This document shows, one piece after another, positions 34,149 through 44,700 of a stretch of DNA of 64,000 bases (its first letter is position 1; every line of letters starts with the position of its first letter). The notes beneath the pieces were generated by a model. The model saw nothing but the letters and a program-made list of their open reading frames with translations. It made no database searches and was not told where the DNA came from. This DNA comes from Craterostigma plantagineum. Its lineage: Eukaryota; Streptophyta; Magnoliopsida; Lamiales; Linderniaceae. The position numbers and the translations under genes were made by a program. The stretch is from NCBI GenBank assembly GCA_027422505.1, contig JAPQWV010000002.1, positions 24,654,501 through 24,718,500 on the forward strand. Direction: 5' to 3'.

Positions 34149-36939
34149 TCAAGTAAGTTTTGGCACCCATTTATAGATGGGTCCTCTTTTGATAGCAGAT
34201 GTAGTCTTGTTCGTTGCTAGATTTAATTCTTTGCTAGGTTGTTGTGTAGCTGGTTTGAGAGTCCAAGCGCGATGATTTCCTATAGGATGCAGTTGAGATT
34301 TCGGAATCCAAATCTGTTTTGGACTTAATTTCTTGCTTGGCTTGGTCTTGTAGATGTTGTGTTTCTTTACTTTAGATTTAGTAGTATGATTGGATGGCGT
34401 GGGAGATGTGTCCTTAGACGCTATGCGATTTGGAAACGCTATTGCTGAAGTGACTGTCATGAGGATGGGAAAGTACATCATTGTTGACATGACAGAACTT
34501 TGATTTTAGGGAATGGAATAACGAAACATGTTCTGCGACATTACAAGAAGTCACTTTTGGAAATGCAAAAGATTTTGAAACATGAGAAGAAAAGTTGGGG
34601 ACTGGTCTCTTCTTCTTATCAGGGACTGTTGTCTTCTTAGCTGAGCCAGGTTGAACCTTCTTCGCTTCCTTAGATCTCACGCCTTTGTCTGTGAGCACAT
34701 GTGATACCAAGTTAGTGTGAGATAAAGGTATTTTCTTTGTAGTTTGCTTGCATTTACATGTAAATGATTCTGGAATAGAACGGGAGGTGGAAGGTCTGTA
34801 AGCATCAGGAAAGTTTTCAAGAGTATAAATTTTGCTCAACAAAATAGTTCTCTCTTCTTCGTGAGCTTTCTTTTCCGACTCTATAGAGGCTGTCAAGGAA
34901 CCAATTTTGCGTATGATTTCTGGAATATATATGAATGAATAAATAGGTTTAGTCTGTTTGTCAGTGCCTTCGGGTCCAAATGGTGACATGTAATCATCAG
35001 AGAGCGTTATCTCTCGAGCGTTATCTCTCTTGTTTTGTAGCTATTGTTGAGTTCGTCGTAGTCACACATGATTTGAGCCCATTCTTTGTTCTTCCGTCTT
35101 TGTTCATCAGATTCAGTCACCTCACTTGATCGGACGAAGGGCATTAGTCGTTCGATGCTTAACCCAAAACGTTTGATGCTGTACAGAGAGTCTACTTTAT
35201 CTGCTACAGGGTTAGTGGTGGGCTCAAATCCCAATCCTTCGCGGGGATTATAAAATTCAACATCTTTAGGTTGGCTAAGGAACATGGTTCGTTCACTTTG
35301 ACCTCTTTTGGTGTTGATGTCCTCTAATTCCTTGATTTTCTTGTATAGTCGTACACGTTCGTTGGTGATTAGTTCGTATTGAGACGCTACATTTACACAT
35401 TCTTCCTCGCTGTCTTTCAATCTTCTACTTATATTGCTAATTTCTATTTCCTTGTTTTCTATATGATCTTCTAAAGTCTTCACTTTGGTTTCAGACAAAA
35501 TCAAGGTTTCATTAAGAATAGCTATCTCTTCCTGTTGTTTGTTCAACAGGGCATAATTTTTGTTGAAATTGCTTTGGAGTTCTGAGTGATTTTTACGATG
35601 CATGGAGAGTTCGGCTATCCTACGTTCTAGTTTAACTAAACCATGTAGGGATGGAGTGTATACCTCCAGGTCGGATGACGAAACATCTGTCCTGTCTGAT
35701 CCGATGGATGGCTCATCCTCGTCGGAGTCATCCTCTATGCTTTTCACCATGAATGCCATTTCTTCTTCCTCCTCTTCAGATGTGTCCTCCAGCCATTCCT
35801 CTTCCTCAGCTACCAAGACTATTCCCGCTTCCTTGCGCTGTGAGAGCTGAAATTTTTTCTTGTAGTATTCAGTGTTTTTCTTCTTGGGTCTGAAGCACTC
35901 CGAAGCAAAGTGACCCGGCTTGCCACAGTTGAAGCACTTCTTCACTATTTCAGATTTCTTAGTTTCAGTCTCTTCAGGGGCAATGTACTTCTGTTTCCCT
36001 CCCGAGGTTCGTTGTTTGTTGAAGGAGAAGATGATTTCTTGGCGCTCATCTTATTGACGGTATCTGAGATCATTGCCAGCTTCTTTCTGATGGATTCGAG
36101 TTCGTCCTCTGATTCTTGGTCAGATTCGGTGTTGTCAGAGGTGTCAGATGGTACGACCTGCTTTCCTTTAGAAGTCTTCGAGCTCCTGTTGGTTGACTTA
36201 GAAGTTAGAGTGCAATTGGTTCCATTTCAACGTTTGGCTTTCCTTCGTTCTTAATTTCTTTGGCATATTGCGAGTATTGTGAGAGATTATCGTGTAGGGA
36301 ATGAATATCCATCGCGTCCAGATCTTTGTTCTGTTGCTTAACCAGAACTGCAATTCGTCGCCACTCAGGTTGAAGTGTGGAGAGGAACTTGATGTTGTGT
36401 TCGAGATTGGAGCACTGGATGTTAATCTTTCTCATCTCGTTGATGATGGTTAAGAAGCGAAGGTAAGCATCTCGAAGTTCTTCTCCCTCCTTAGCCTTGA
36501 AGGAGTCATAGGCAGTAAGGATACTAGATTTCTTAGACAAAGTACTAACTTCTGTTCCGACCATCATCTTGCAGACTTCGTCCCAAATTTCCTTTGCCGT
36601 GACCATTGCATCTACTTGCTTATAGACATCATTTGGTAGAGCCTGAAGTAGATAGTGTCGAGCAAGCTTGTCCGCTCTGGCTCGTGCTTTCTCAGCATCG
36701 GTGTATCGACTAGGGTCCTTAGGAGTTCTCCTTTCTGGAATTGCAGGAACTGCATCGGGTTGAGCAGGGATAATGGTCCAAAATTGGGCAGGTCCTTCAA
36801 AAATGGAGGAAAGCATGTCATTTGCGAGGTCTCCATCCTTGATTTCTATGAAATTTATGAATCGTTGCTTCCATATGCCGTACTCTCCCCATCTCAGTAG
36901 TGGTGCACGGTTGTCAGATCCAATAGCAAGACCGTCCAT
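34149..36939 (-). pseudogene. Element A gag (at least three frameshifts)
   Basis: The N-terminal UBN2-type Gag domain (36939-36205) has RWGEYGIWKQRF, GPAQFWTIIPAQP and KEGEELRDAYLRFLTIINEM. A one-base deletion near 36210 and another shift near 36020 precede the zinc knuckle CFNCGKPGHFASEC (about 35940-35900) and an acidic, coiled-coil region. A 14-bp tandem duplication (35002-35015 and 35016-35029) shifts the frame again. The tail ends GPIYKWVPKLT, then TGA and the pol frame. Confidence 0.87.
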
Positions 36940-38040
36940 GTTAAAGTTTGGTAATGATCGTTAACGCGAGATATATCTGCGAAATGAAACACTTTAGTTT
37001 TGAAAGAAATGTAGTCAAGTTTGAGTAATTTCTAGTGTTGAGTCTAAGTAGGTCTTAGTGAATTCTGTCGATATATAAGAGTTTGATGAATTTAGTGTAC
37101 TGCTCGAGGATGGAACAATTGGTGTTGAGTGAGATTGAGAATTTTGTTCAACTCAATATGAGTGCTTGATCGACTCTAGTATGATATGAAAATAAGCTCA
37201 ACGATTGTTCCTAAGTGTTGAGAATCGGGCAATCGAAACTAAGTTTAGATTTGAAGATTCAGGCGAAAGTGTGAGTTTGGCAAGAGAGTTTTGAAATTGT
37301 TAGTTTCGATCGAAAGATGGAATTCGATTTTGATTTGAATAAATAGTTCGATCGTCTGAGATTGAAATTGGCTAAGTGGAGAATAAAGTTTCGGGCGAAA
37401 ATGATTGGCCTTTCGCCGAGAATTGTATCGATCGAAACCTATGAAATTGTGCACTGTAGCGTTCGAGATGTGTATCGATCGAAACTGTGAGATTGTGCAC
37501 TGTAGCGTTTCGGGCGAAAATGATTAGCCTTTCGCCGAGAATTGTATCGATCGAAACCTGTGAAATTGGTGGAAAATTCGTCGAAACTCAAATCGATCAA
37601 CTTTCGGGCGAAGCAATTGGACTTCCGCCGAGAAATCTTTCGAGCGAAACTGTGGAAAATGCGAGAAATTGTCTGAAATTCAAATCGATCGAATCTCCTC
37701 ACAGTGAGTTTCGCTCGAAACCTTCAAACTCAATGGTACTGTTCAATTTGTTACTCGAAAGTGACGCCCCGTTCAGAAATTTTTTTTTTCAGACTCGTTT
37801 TTGCTAAAATCCGACTCAAACTTGACTGGAATCGACGTGAAAGAACCAAAACGTACTCAATATCAGTTTTCTAATGTCTTAGGAGTAAAAAATCACTGAA
37901 AACGATTTGAAAACATCCAAAAACAGTGAAAAACCAGGGAATGAGTTTTCAAGCAAAAAACTCTGTCAAATCACGTCGAAATCGAGCAAAACTGGATTCA
38001 AATGGAAGATATTGATCCGCGTTAGGCTCTTGACGCTATA
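36940..38040 (-). other. Leader of element A main module, without an LTR
   Basis: Noncoding and rich in tttcgatcgaaa, tttcgggcgaaa and tttcgccgag motifs (37240-37720). It ends with aaactggattcaaatgg and gatccgcgttaggctctt (about 37990-38030), which line up with the sequence just before the primer sites of B. The primer motif itself is degraded and no LTR follows; the sequence goes straight into an ORF3 remnant. Confidence 0.65.
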
Positions 38041-39310
38041 CGTTGTAGATCGGATGTATGCTGTGATCCACGCCCCGATATTCGTTTCTTGATGATGTCG
38101 CAGATCTTTGAAATTCTGTTTGCATCTGGTTCGGCCTCGAGGAAGATTGTCTGGCTCCAGAAGAACATATGTGTGGGGTGTCTTTTAACATGTGCCGAAG
38201 CTCCTTTCGAATGTGACATTGTAGGTTCCAGTGGAGTTCGGCTTCATCGTGGAAAGCGCGGTGGAATATTGATGGTGAGCGTGGGATGTGTTATAAAATG
38301 TGCCAAGGCTCCTTCTGAATTGACGTTTGAGTGAAGGAGAGCCCTGCTTCATAGTGGTACGCGAGGCGGAAGTTGGCGGGTGGTCCGACCTGTTTGTTTA
38401 TACATATCCCCTTCTCCCCCTCATGGCGATTCGTGTTAACGAGATCGGCATGCTAGTATAGGAGTCGAAGGAATTATACAAACGACAGGTCGGTTCGGGT
38501 AATAACCAGACGGAGCCACTAAGGCAATCCGTCGACACGAGTTCAGAGTTAAACTCTGAGACGCGGCCTGTGAGAACAGGGCTTAGAACCGGAGCCACAT
38601 AGGCGTTCCGTTAACATCGATCCAGGAGTGTAGCTCGCAGACGATGGCCTGATGCCGTTGTTGTTTTGATGTTGCAACGGTAGGACTTCCTTCCGATCAT
38701 TGAAGCATGTCTTAGAATGACATGTCTACGGAAGTTCAGATCTGGTCACAAAGTCCAGATGAGAAAAGGTGTATGTGTCCTAAAAAAAATATAAAATATT
38801 ATGGAAGTGAGGACACCTAGACTCGATGTGTTCAAGAAAGTTCAGTGATGTGGGGCTAACTACCACTTAATTCAATATCTCCCGCTTCCAAGTGAAGCGG
38901 TGATAGCATATGTGGCTCCCCCGTGATTTGATGAAACACCGGTCTTTTGGGAGATCGATGAGTGGGTAAGGCTCGGTTGTGCATGCGCCATTGGACCAAA
39001 TGAGGCGACTTCTACCCGGGAGCTGATAAAAATCAGCTCCTGCACCTATATGGGATGGCCCGAAAATTTTGTGAGGTGAGGATTTTTTGTATCTTCCGTT
39101 CTTCGGTATTGTCAAGAATTGCCAAATGGGAATGTGGCTTATGGACTATCTTCACTAACACTTGGCTACGTTCCGGGGTTAGGTTCAGTTTGGTCTGACT
39201 GAACCATGGGAACCTAGAATCCATGCGTCCGTCAATTTTGGTGAGTGCTGCTTCATCAGCAAGTCGGAGCAGGGTGGTTGAGATCATCTTTGTGTTTGTG
39301 TATGGATGTC
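38041..39310 (-). pseudogene. Module C: ORF3 remnant
   Basis: Reading frames are lost but DNA blocks align with ORF3 of A and B in order: ccttctccccctcatggcga (38410), acggagccactaagg (38509), gcggcctgtgagaacaggg (38563), cgacttctacccgggag (39006) and ggggttaggttcag (39174). A diverged tandem duplication of about 110 bp lies at 38165-38365. Both ends of ORF3 are missing. Confidence 0.65.
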
Positions 39311-40059
39311 ATGCCTTTTGTAATTCTTGAACTCTCGAGGGTCGAGTTTTCAAGTGAAGTCCGTCTTGGGAGGTGGAAGCGTCTGAGAGGGGTTTTTTTT
39401 CTCTTTTTTTTACTTTTCTTTTCCCTTTTTTTTCTATGTATACATATATATATATATATATATTATCGTAATAGTAGTAGATAAGTAGTATCATAGTAAT
39501 AATAGATATAGGAATATGTATACGTATATGTATATAGGTTAAATGAAGTTTCTCCCCCTCAAATCATGCACCTAAGATATACTCCCCCTAAAATGTACTC
39601 TCCCCTCGTAAATATGGAGTGATACTTCCCCTCAATGCACGCACGTTAAAACATATAAGTTCTCTCCCAATAAAATAAGTGTGAACGTATTTATCTATTT
39701 TCAGATCAGATGCAAACTAAAGAATTATTGTTCTTTAAAAATTGCATATTAAAATGTACGTTTTTCACTTTTTCTCGCTCCCAATATGTAGGTATTTTTG
39801 ACATTTCAGCTCATATGCATACGTGAATGTTTAAGCTCAAAGTTTTTTAAGATATATGCATAGTTAAAATGTACCAATTTAAAGACATAGGCATTTATCA
39901 ATTCTGCTTATATGCATACGTAAAAGTTAAGCTTGAAAATTCTATAAGTTGTATGCATAATGAAATATACCTATAATAGGGTATTTATGCATTTCAGCTC
40001 ATGTTTACATGCAAAAATTTGGAATTTAATGTCTTTTTGAAGCATGTGTAAATATAATG
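39311..40059 (-). other. Module C: spacer
   Basis: AT-rich noncoding DNA with a TA microsatellite (about 39443-39463) and several ctccccct tracts (39552-39610), which are polypurine tracts on the minus strand. This matches the pol/ORF3 spacers of A and B. Confidence 0.6.
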
Positions 40060-40215
40060 TACCCTCGTGTGGTCGCTCGCCTCGCTAGCCAGCCGTGTAT
40101 GTGGAGCAACCCGAGACACCATACACGCTGGGATGTTTGGCTGCCCTCTTCGCATACCAGTCATGAGTGTGGAGCAGCTCTCTTAGTACCTACCCATGCT
40201 GGGATTCTGCAAAAA
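40060..40215 (-). pseudogene. Module C: duplicated stub of the pol start
   Basis: Two diverged copies of the pol start (on the minus strand resembling GGTTGCTCCACACACATGAC, which codes for the GCSTHMT part of the protease motif) lie at about 40145-40205 and 40075-40130. The rest of pol, roughly 3.2 kb, is absent, and the spacer follows directly. Confidence 0.65.
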
Positions 40216-40217
40216 CT

Positions 40218-41435
40218 TTATCGGGACTTTGGTACCCATTTTTGGATGGGTCCTCCCTTGTTAGCAAAAAACAAGTTAAGCACATTTGGTTCAGATATTG
40301 ATCCTAAATCATCCTTTAAAGTCCCATTAAATTTGATTTGTGATTTCGGAATCCAGGTTTGGTGAACCTTAGAGGGAAATGACAGTTCAGCGCCGGTGAA
40401 TGTGTGTCTAGGTTTAGAAGACCTAAAGATTTTCTCCCTAGCCAGTCGCATAAAATGCTTTCTAGAATGAATCTGGACTGGATATTTCAAATAGCAATAT
40501 GAGCTTATGGCGCTATATGCGTCATTGGATGATGAGTCATGTTGCCTATAAGATCTCACATCATTCACTTTATAATGATGATTGTGCGGGATTTGAGAAG
40601 TTCGTTTGCTTAAGCTTGGAACTTCTTCTTTCCACGCTTCCCTTTCTCTTTTAATAGGAATAAGAGTGGAAAATTCTTTATCATTTTCGAGCTTAATTTT
40701 ACAGTTTAATATCGATTTTCCTTTCTCCTTCCTAATCTTTAATTGTTCCTTAGCCATTGTTAGCATTTTGCTTTTACTTAACGTTTCAGCTTCAGTCAAA
40801 ATTGACTTAGAATGATTATTAAAAGCTTTCTCAGTTTTAGGAACAAGGATGCTTCTTTTAGTTTTTGTTTTATTTATCTGTTTCGGGGAAGATGTATCAC
40901 TTGACAAATTATTGGAACCAAATAAAGACGGGGAATTTTTGAGATATAAAATCTCCTTTAAAAGCCTTTCCTTTTCAGCGCCAAAACCTATCCTTTCAGA
41001 GTTCAAAGTATCTTGTAAATCTTTCAATTTACGAAGAGTCTCTGGAGTATCACACAGGGTAGGTTTTTGATCATGTAAATTATTTTCCCCGTTAGAAATT
41101 AAGTTAGAAGGAGAGTTTTGATCTGCTGGACCTATATTCGGAATAACATTCTCTAATTGTTTAATCTTAGAGTAAAGCATACGTTGTTCCTCTAAGATGG
41201 TCTCATATTTTGATGAGACTTCATTTCGCTCAACTTCGCAAGAACGTAAATTTTTAGTCATCTCGCAGACCCTATTTTCACTATCTTCTAGCTTAGTTTC
41301 TAGGCTAATTATATTTGACTTTGCGTTTGTCAAATCTTCATTAGCATAAGCTAGGCTTTCTTGTTGCTTAACCAACACGGAGTAATTATTAGCAAGGCGT
41401 GCTTCTAATTCCTCAGTCTTCCTTGCTTGAGCATC
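40218..41435 (-). pseudogene. Module C: gag coiled-coil and tail fragment
   Basis: An open frame of about 405 codons starts at a possible ATG at 41438, at the junction with B. It has the coiled coil (ARLANNYSVLVKQQESLAYA, NRVCEMTKNLRSCEVERNEV) and the conserved tail GGPIQKWVPKSR before a stop. The Gag N-terminal domain and zinc knuckle are missing: the leader at 55712 and beyond joins directly to this coiled coil once B is removed. Whether a short protein is made from the ATG in the AAATG target sequence is not known. Confidence 0.72.
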
Positions 41436-41440
41436 CATTT
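41436..41440. other. Target site duplication of element B, left copy (CATTT)
   Basis: CATTT precedes the left LTR and recurs at 55707-55711 directly after the right LTR. Confidence 0.93.
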
Positions 41441-41737
41441 TGTTGGTCCCGAAATGCACCAAACAAGGAATCAAAGAAGCTAGATGGAATGTAAAAGGGA
41501 GAATTTCTCACCTTCAAGTGTGTGTAGTGTGAGAAAACGAGATTTAGCTTTTTGATCTTTGATTACCTTTCAAAGTGAGTTGGTAAAACCTTATATACCA
41601 CATTAACCCTAGGTATATTAAGGCCCAATCACTAATAATAAAATAATTACACTCTAGTCCAAAGCCCAAGCTAAAGATAATTACATAATAAGTCTCAAGA
41701 CTTAAACTATTGACACAACAAATTATATATCCTAACA
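41441..41737 (-). repeat. 3' LTR of element B, 297 bp
   Basis: TGTTGGTCCC...CCTAACA on the plus strand; same sequence as 55410-55706. The outer ends (TGTTGG, CCTAACA) are shared with the LTRs of element A, so A and B are related families. Confidence 0.95.
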
Positions 41738-41749
41738 ATCTCCCCCTTT
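41738..41749 (-). other. 3' polypurine tract of element B
   Basis: On the minus strand AAAGGGGGAGAT directly precedes the 3' LTR. Confidence 0.85.
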
Positions 41750-41794
41750 GTGTCAATTGTTGGGAGTCTTGAATCTTGGGCGTTGGAAGGTGGA

Positions 41795-44700
41795 TTAGCG
41801 TGTGAGTGTTTCACGAAGCCCTAGCTTGAACTCGAAGGCGCGGAGATTCCTTCGAAGAACCATTCTGTCAGCAATAGCGTCAATGAGCTTCGCGAACTTG
41901 GATCGGCAGAGGGGATCTTCTTCCGAAAGGATGCGGCAAATTCTCATGAGTTTGTCTTGGATGATTGTGAGCGTCCCATCTGAGAATTTTGCCACCTCGG
42001 AGCAACGCAGGAGCCTCATCTTTCCTTTGTAGTTCGAGTAGGCGACCGCCGGATCATCTCCGTCGATCACATCGCCCTCTCGATAGTCGTCTGCATTCTT
42101 GAAAGATGGGCGCGTCAAGTTCACCTTCTTGAGATTATGTTCCACCGCCATCTGCAGATCGTGGGTGGCGTAGAATCTGACCTGTCGGAGCATGTGGCGC
42201 TTGATGGCCACATATCCCATGGTGACCGGTTCAGCACGTACGAGATGTCCAGAGCTTCTGGGGACGAGTCTGAACTGTTTCAGGGATTCCAGCATGCTGT
42301 ATAGGTCACCCAGGCGCAGAAACTTGAAGTCCGCCTCACTGACTTCACTGTAGCTCTCATCCTGCCTCATTACTGTGAAGACAGGGTAGTGGACAGGTCC
42401 TTTCGACTCGTGGCGGAGGTCAGTGACTTTGCAGATGGGGGCCCGATTCATTTCCTGAGTGATGTTTTCCTCATCGGACAGCGTCCTATCTGTGCATTTG
42501 TGGCACAGAAGGCTCCATCGATAGAGTTGCTTCTTTCTCTCGCTCCAACTTTGGATGTTCATTAGCTCATACTCGTCGAAGGTGGTAACGATCTTCTCCT
42601 TGCGCCGCCAGATCCTCTTCCTGATCTCTTCCTGAAATGGCGCGGTGATCTTTTTATTTTCCCACGGTGCTTCCGGTATATCCATCGTGGGCACATCCGT
42701 TTGAGCAGCAGGAGCCTCAGTCTGCTGCGCTTGGAACTGAAGGATGTTCTCGAGCTCGGCCGGTTCCGCGTCGTACTCCTCTCCGTTCTCGTCGTCTGCG
42801 GTGTTGATCAGCGTGAGCGAGGCTTCCTTTAGCAGACGTCGAGCGTTTTCCACCAACTTCCTGGCTGCTACTGCGTCGGCGGGTGTGTACAGCCATTCAT
42901 CGTTGAAGATGTAGGCCTCAATCTCATTTTGTGCGCAGTAGAGGTCCTCGACAGCCAGGTTGGAGTCGATGTCGAGAGGAGTGTGGCTATGTGATGGCGA
43001 GGGTGTTGCTTCGGAGGAGTTAGTGGATTGTGGGGATGGACTTGGTGGAGATTCTGGTGGTTCGGTTGAGGTGATGGTTTTGGCAAGGATGATTTGGGTG
43101 ACGGGCGGCGTAGATGTGGTGGTGGCCTCTAGCGTCGATGTGACAGTTAGGGTTTCGGAGACGGTAGTGGGTGGTGGTGAGGGTGATTTGGCTAGTGACT
43201 CAGGGTGAACAGGGTGGGATTTTTGGCTAGTGGGTTGTGAGGTTTCTGGTGCGGACGTCGTTTCAGGTCCAGAGGAGGAGGGCGGCGTCGATTGCATGAA
43301 TCCTTGTGAGCTCAGCTGCCTATTCTCCCCCTCGCGGCGATCTTGATCATCATCTTGATCGTCGCGTCTGGTCCTGCTAGTCTCGCCTTGAGTGCGGCAA
43401 GACAGTGGTTGTGTCATGATCTTCTTCATCTGCTGTTCCTCCTCGTCGAGTTCTGTCATGGACTCGAATCTTGCTCTGAGGATGTAGAATAGTTCCTTGG
43501 CAGAGATGGAGGAGAGAACAGCGTCCGCGTCCTCATTTTGCTTCGGTGGTGGCGTCTCCGGGGCCACACCTTTGCCTTTGTCGATCGTGGACGCTTCGAG
43601 ACGCGCGTCGACTTTGTCTAAAATCGACGCCTCAAGAGTCTTTGCAAACTCTTGAAGACGTGTCTCTAGCGCGGCCTCGGTGACGAAGTGGGGTAAATCT
43701 AACAAGTTGGAATCACGAAGAACTCCAACTGACACCGACTCGGTGAATATAGCCGATCGGTCGCCCGTTTGCACAGGACTGGAAAAGACGGGGTCACTCA
43801 GACTTCCCGTTGGCATCATGGATGAGACAGACTCAGTGGAATGATGGCCTAGGCTCACGGTTGTTGTGATGTTGGCCGTGCTAGGTCTTCCGCTCTCAGT
43901 CACAGAGACATCAGCGAGCGTTCTGACAGGGTCACGAAGACTCTGTGGTGCGGTAAGAGGTGTATGTGGCCTAGAAACGCAAGAAATTATGGGGAGTGAG
44001 GGCACTAGACTCGATGTGCATGAAGAGGATGCAGTCTGAGGCGAGGGACTGCTTGTTTCAACATCGATCATCTCCAAGTGGGATGTCGATGGTATACGTG
44101 GCTCCTCGTGGAATGAAATACCTTCCTGTAGAGAGGAAGATAAGTGGGTTGGTGGGGTTGTTTGCGTGGTTGAGCCAGATGCCACGACTTCTACTCGGGA
44201 GGTGAACACATCACCTCCTGTACCTATTGGTTCGGCTCGGCTTATTTGTGGCGGAGGAGGTCGATCGTGTTTTTGTTTCGATCGACGCTCCGTGGGGCGG
44301 CTTACGTCATCCTCACGCGACCGTTTTTTCGGAACGCGGGTGGAGGAGGATGCGGCGCGACTCGATGACCTTTTTGAGGTGGTGGTGGGGGTTTGGCTAG
44401 TCCCGAGGTTAGGAGCAGGGGGGTTGATCTGCTCCGTAGGGACAGTGGATAGAGGGTGCGGGGTTTCACGGAAGGATGCGGTTGAGGCACGGTATTCTTG
44501 GACGTGCGGGTTGGTCTGGTCGGCGTAGGCGAGCACGTCGTCCGGAATCACCATTGCGTGTCGATCCTTCGCCGGTGTGTTCTTCTTGGCGAACTTCTCG
44601 ACAGTTGGGATTTGGAAGTGCTCTGCTGCCGGACGGATGCGGATGTTGGTTGAGTGCAGGCGGAAGTGCTTGATCAGAGCTGGGAGCCATCGCATGTACG

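Noticed and set aside
41441..41474. Extending the module C gag ORF into the LTR of element B
   Set aside because: The first residues of that open frame come from the B LTR and are an accident of the insertion.
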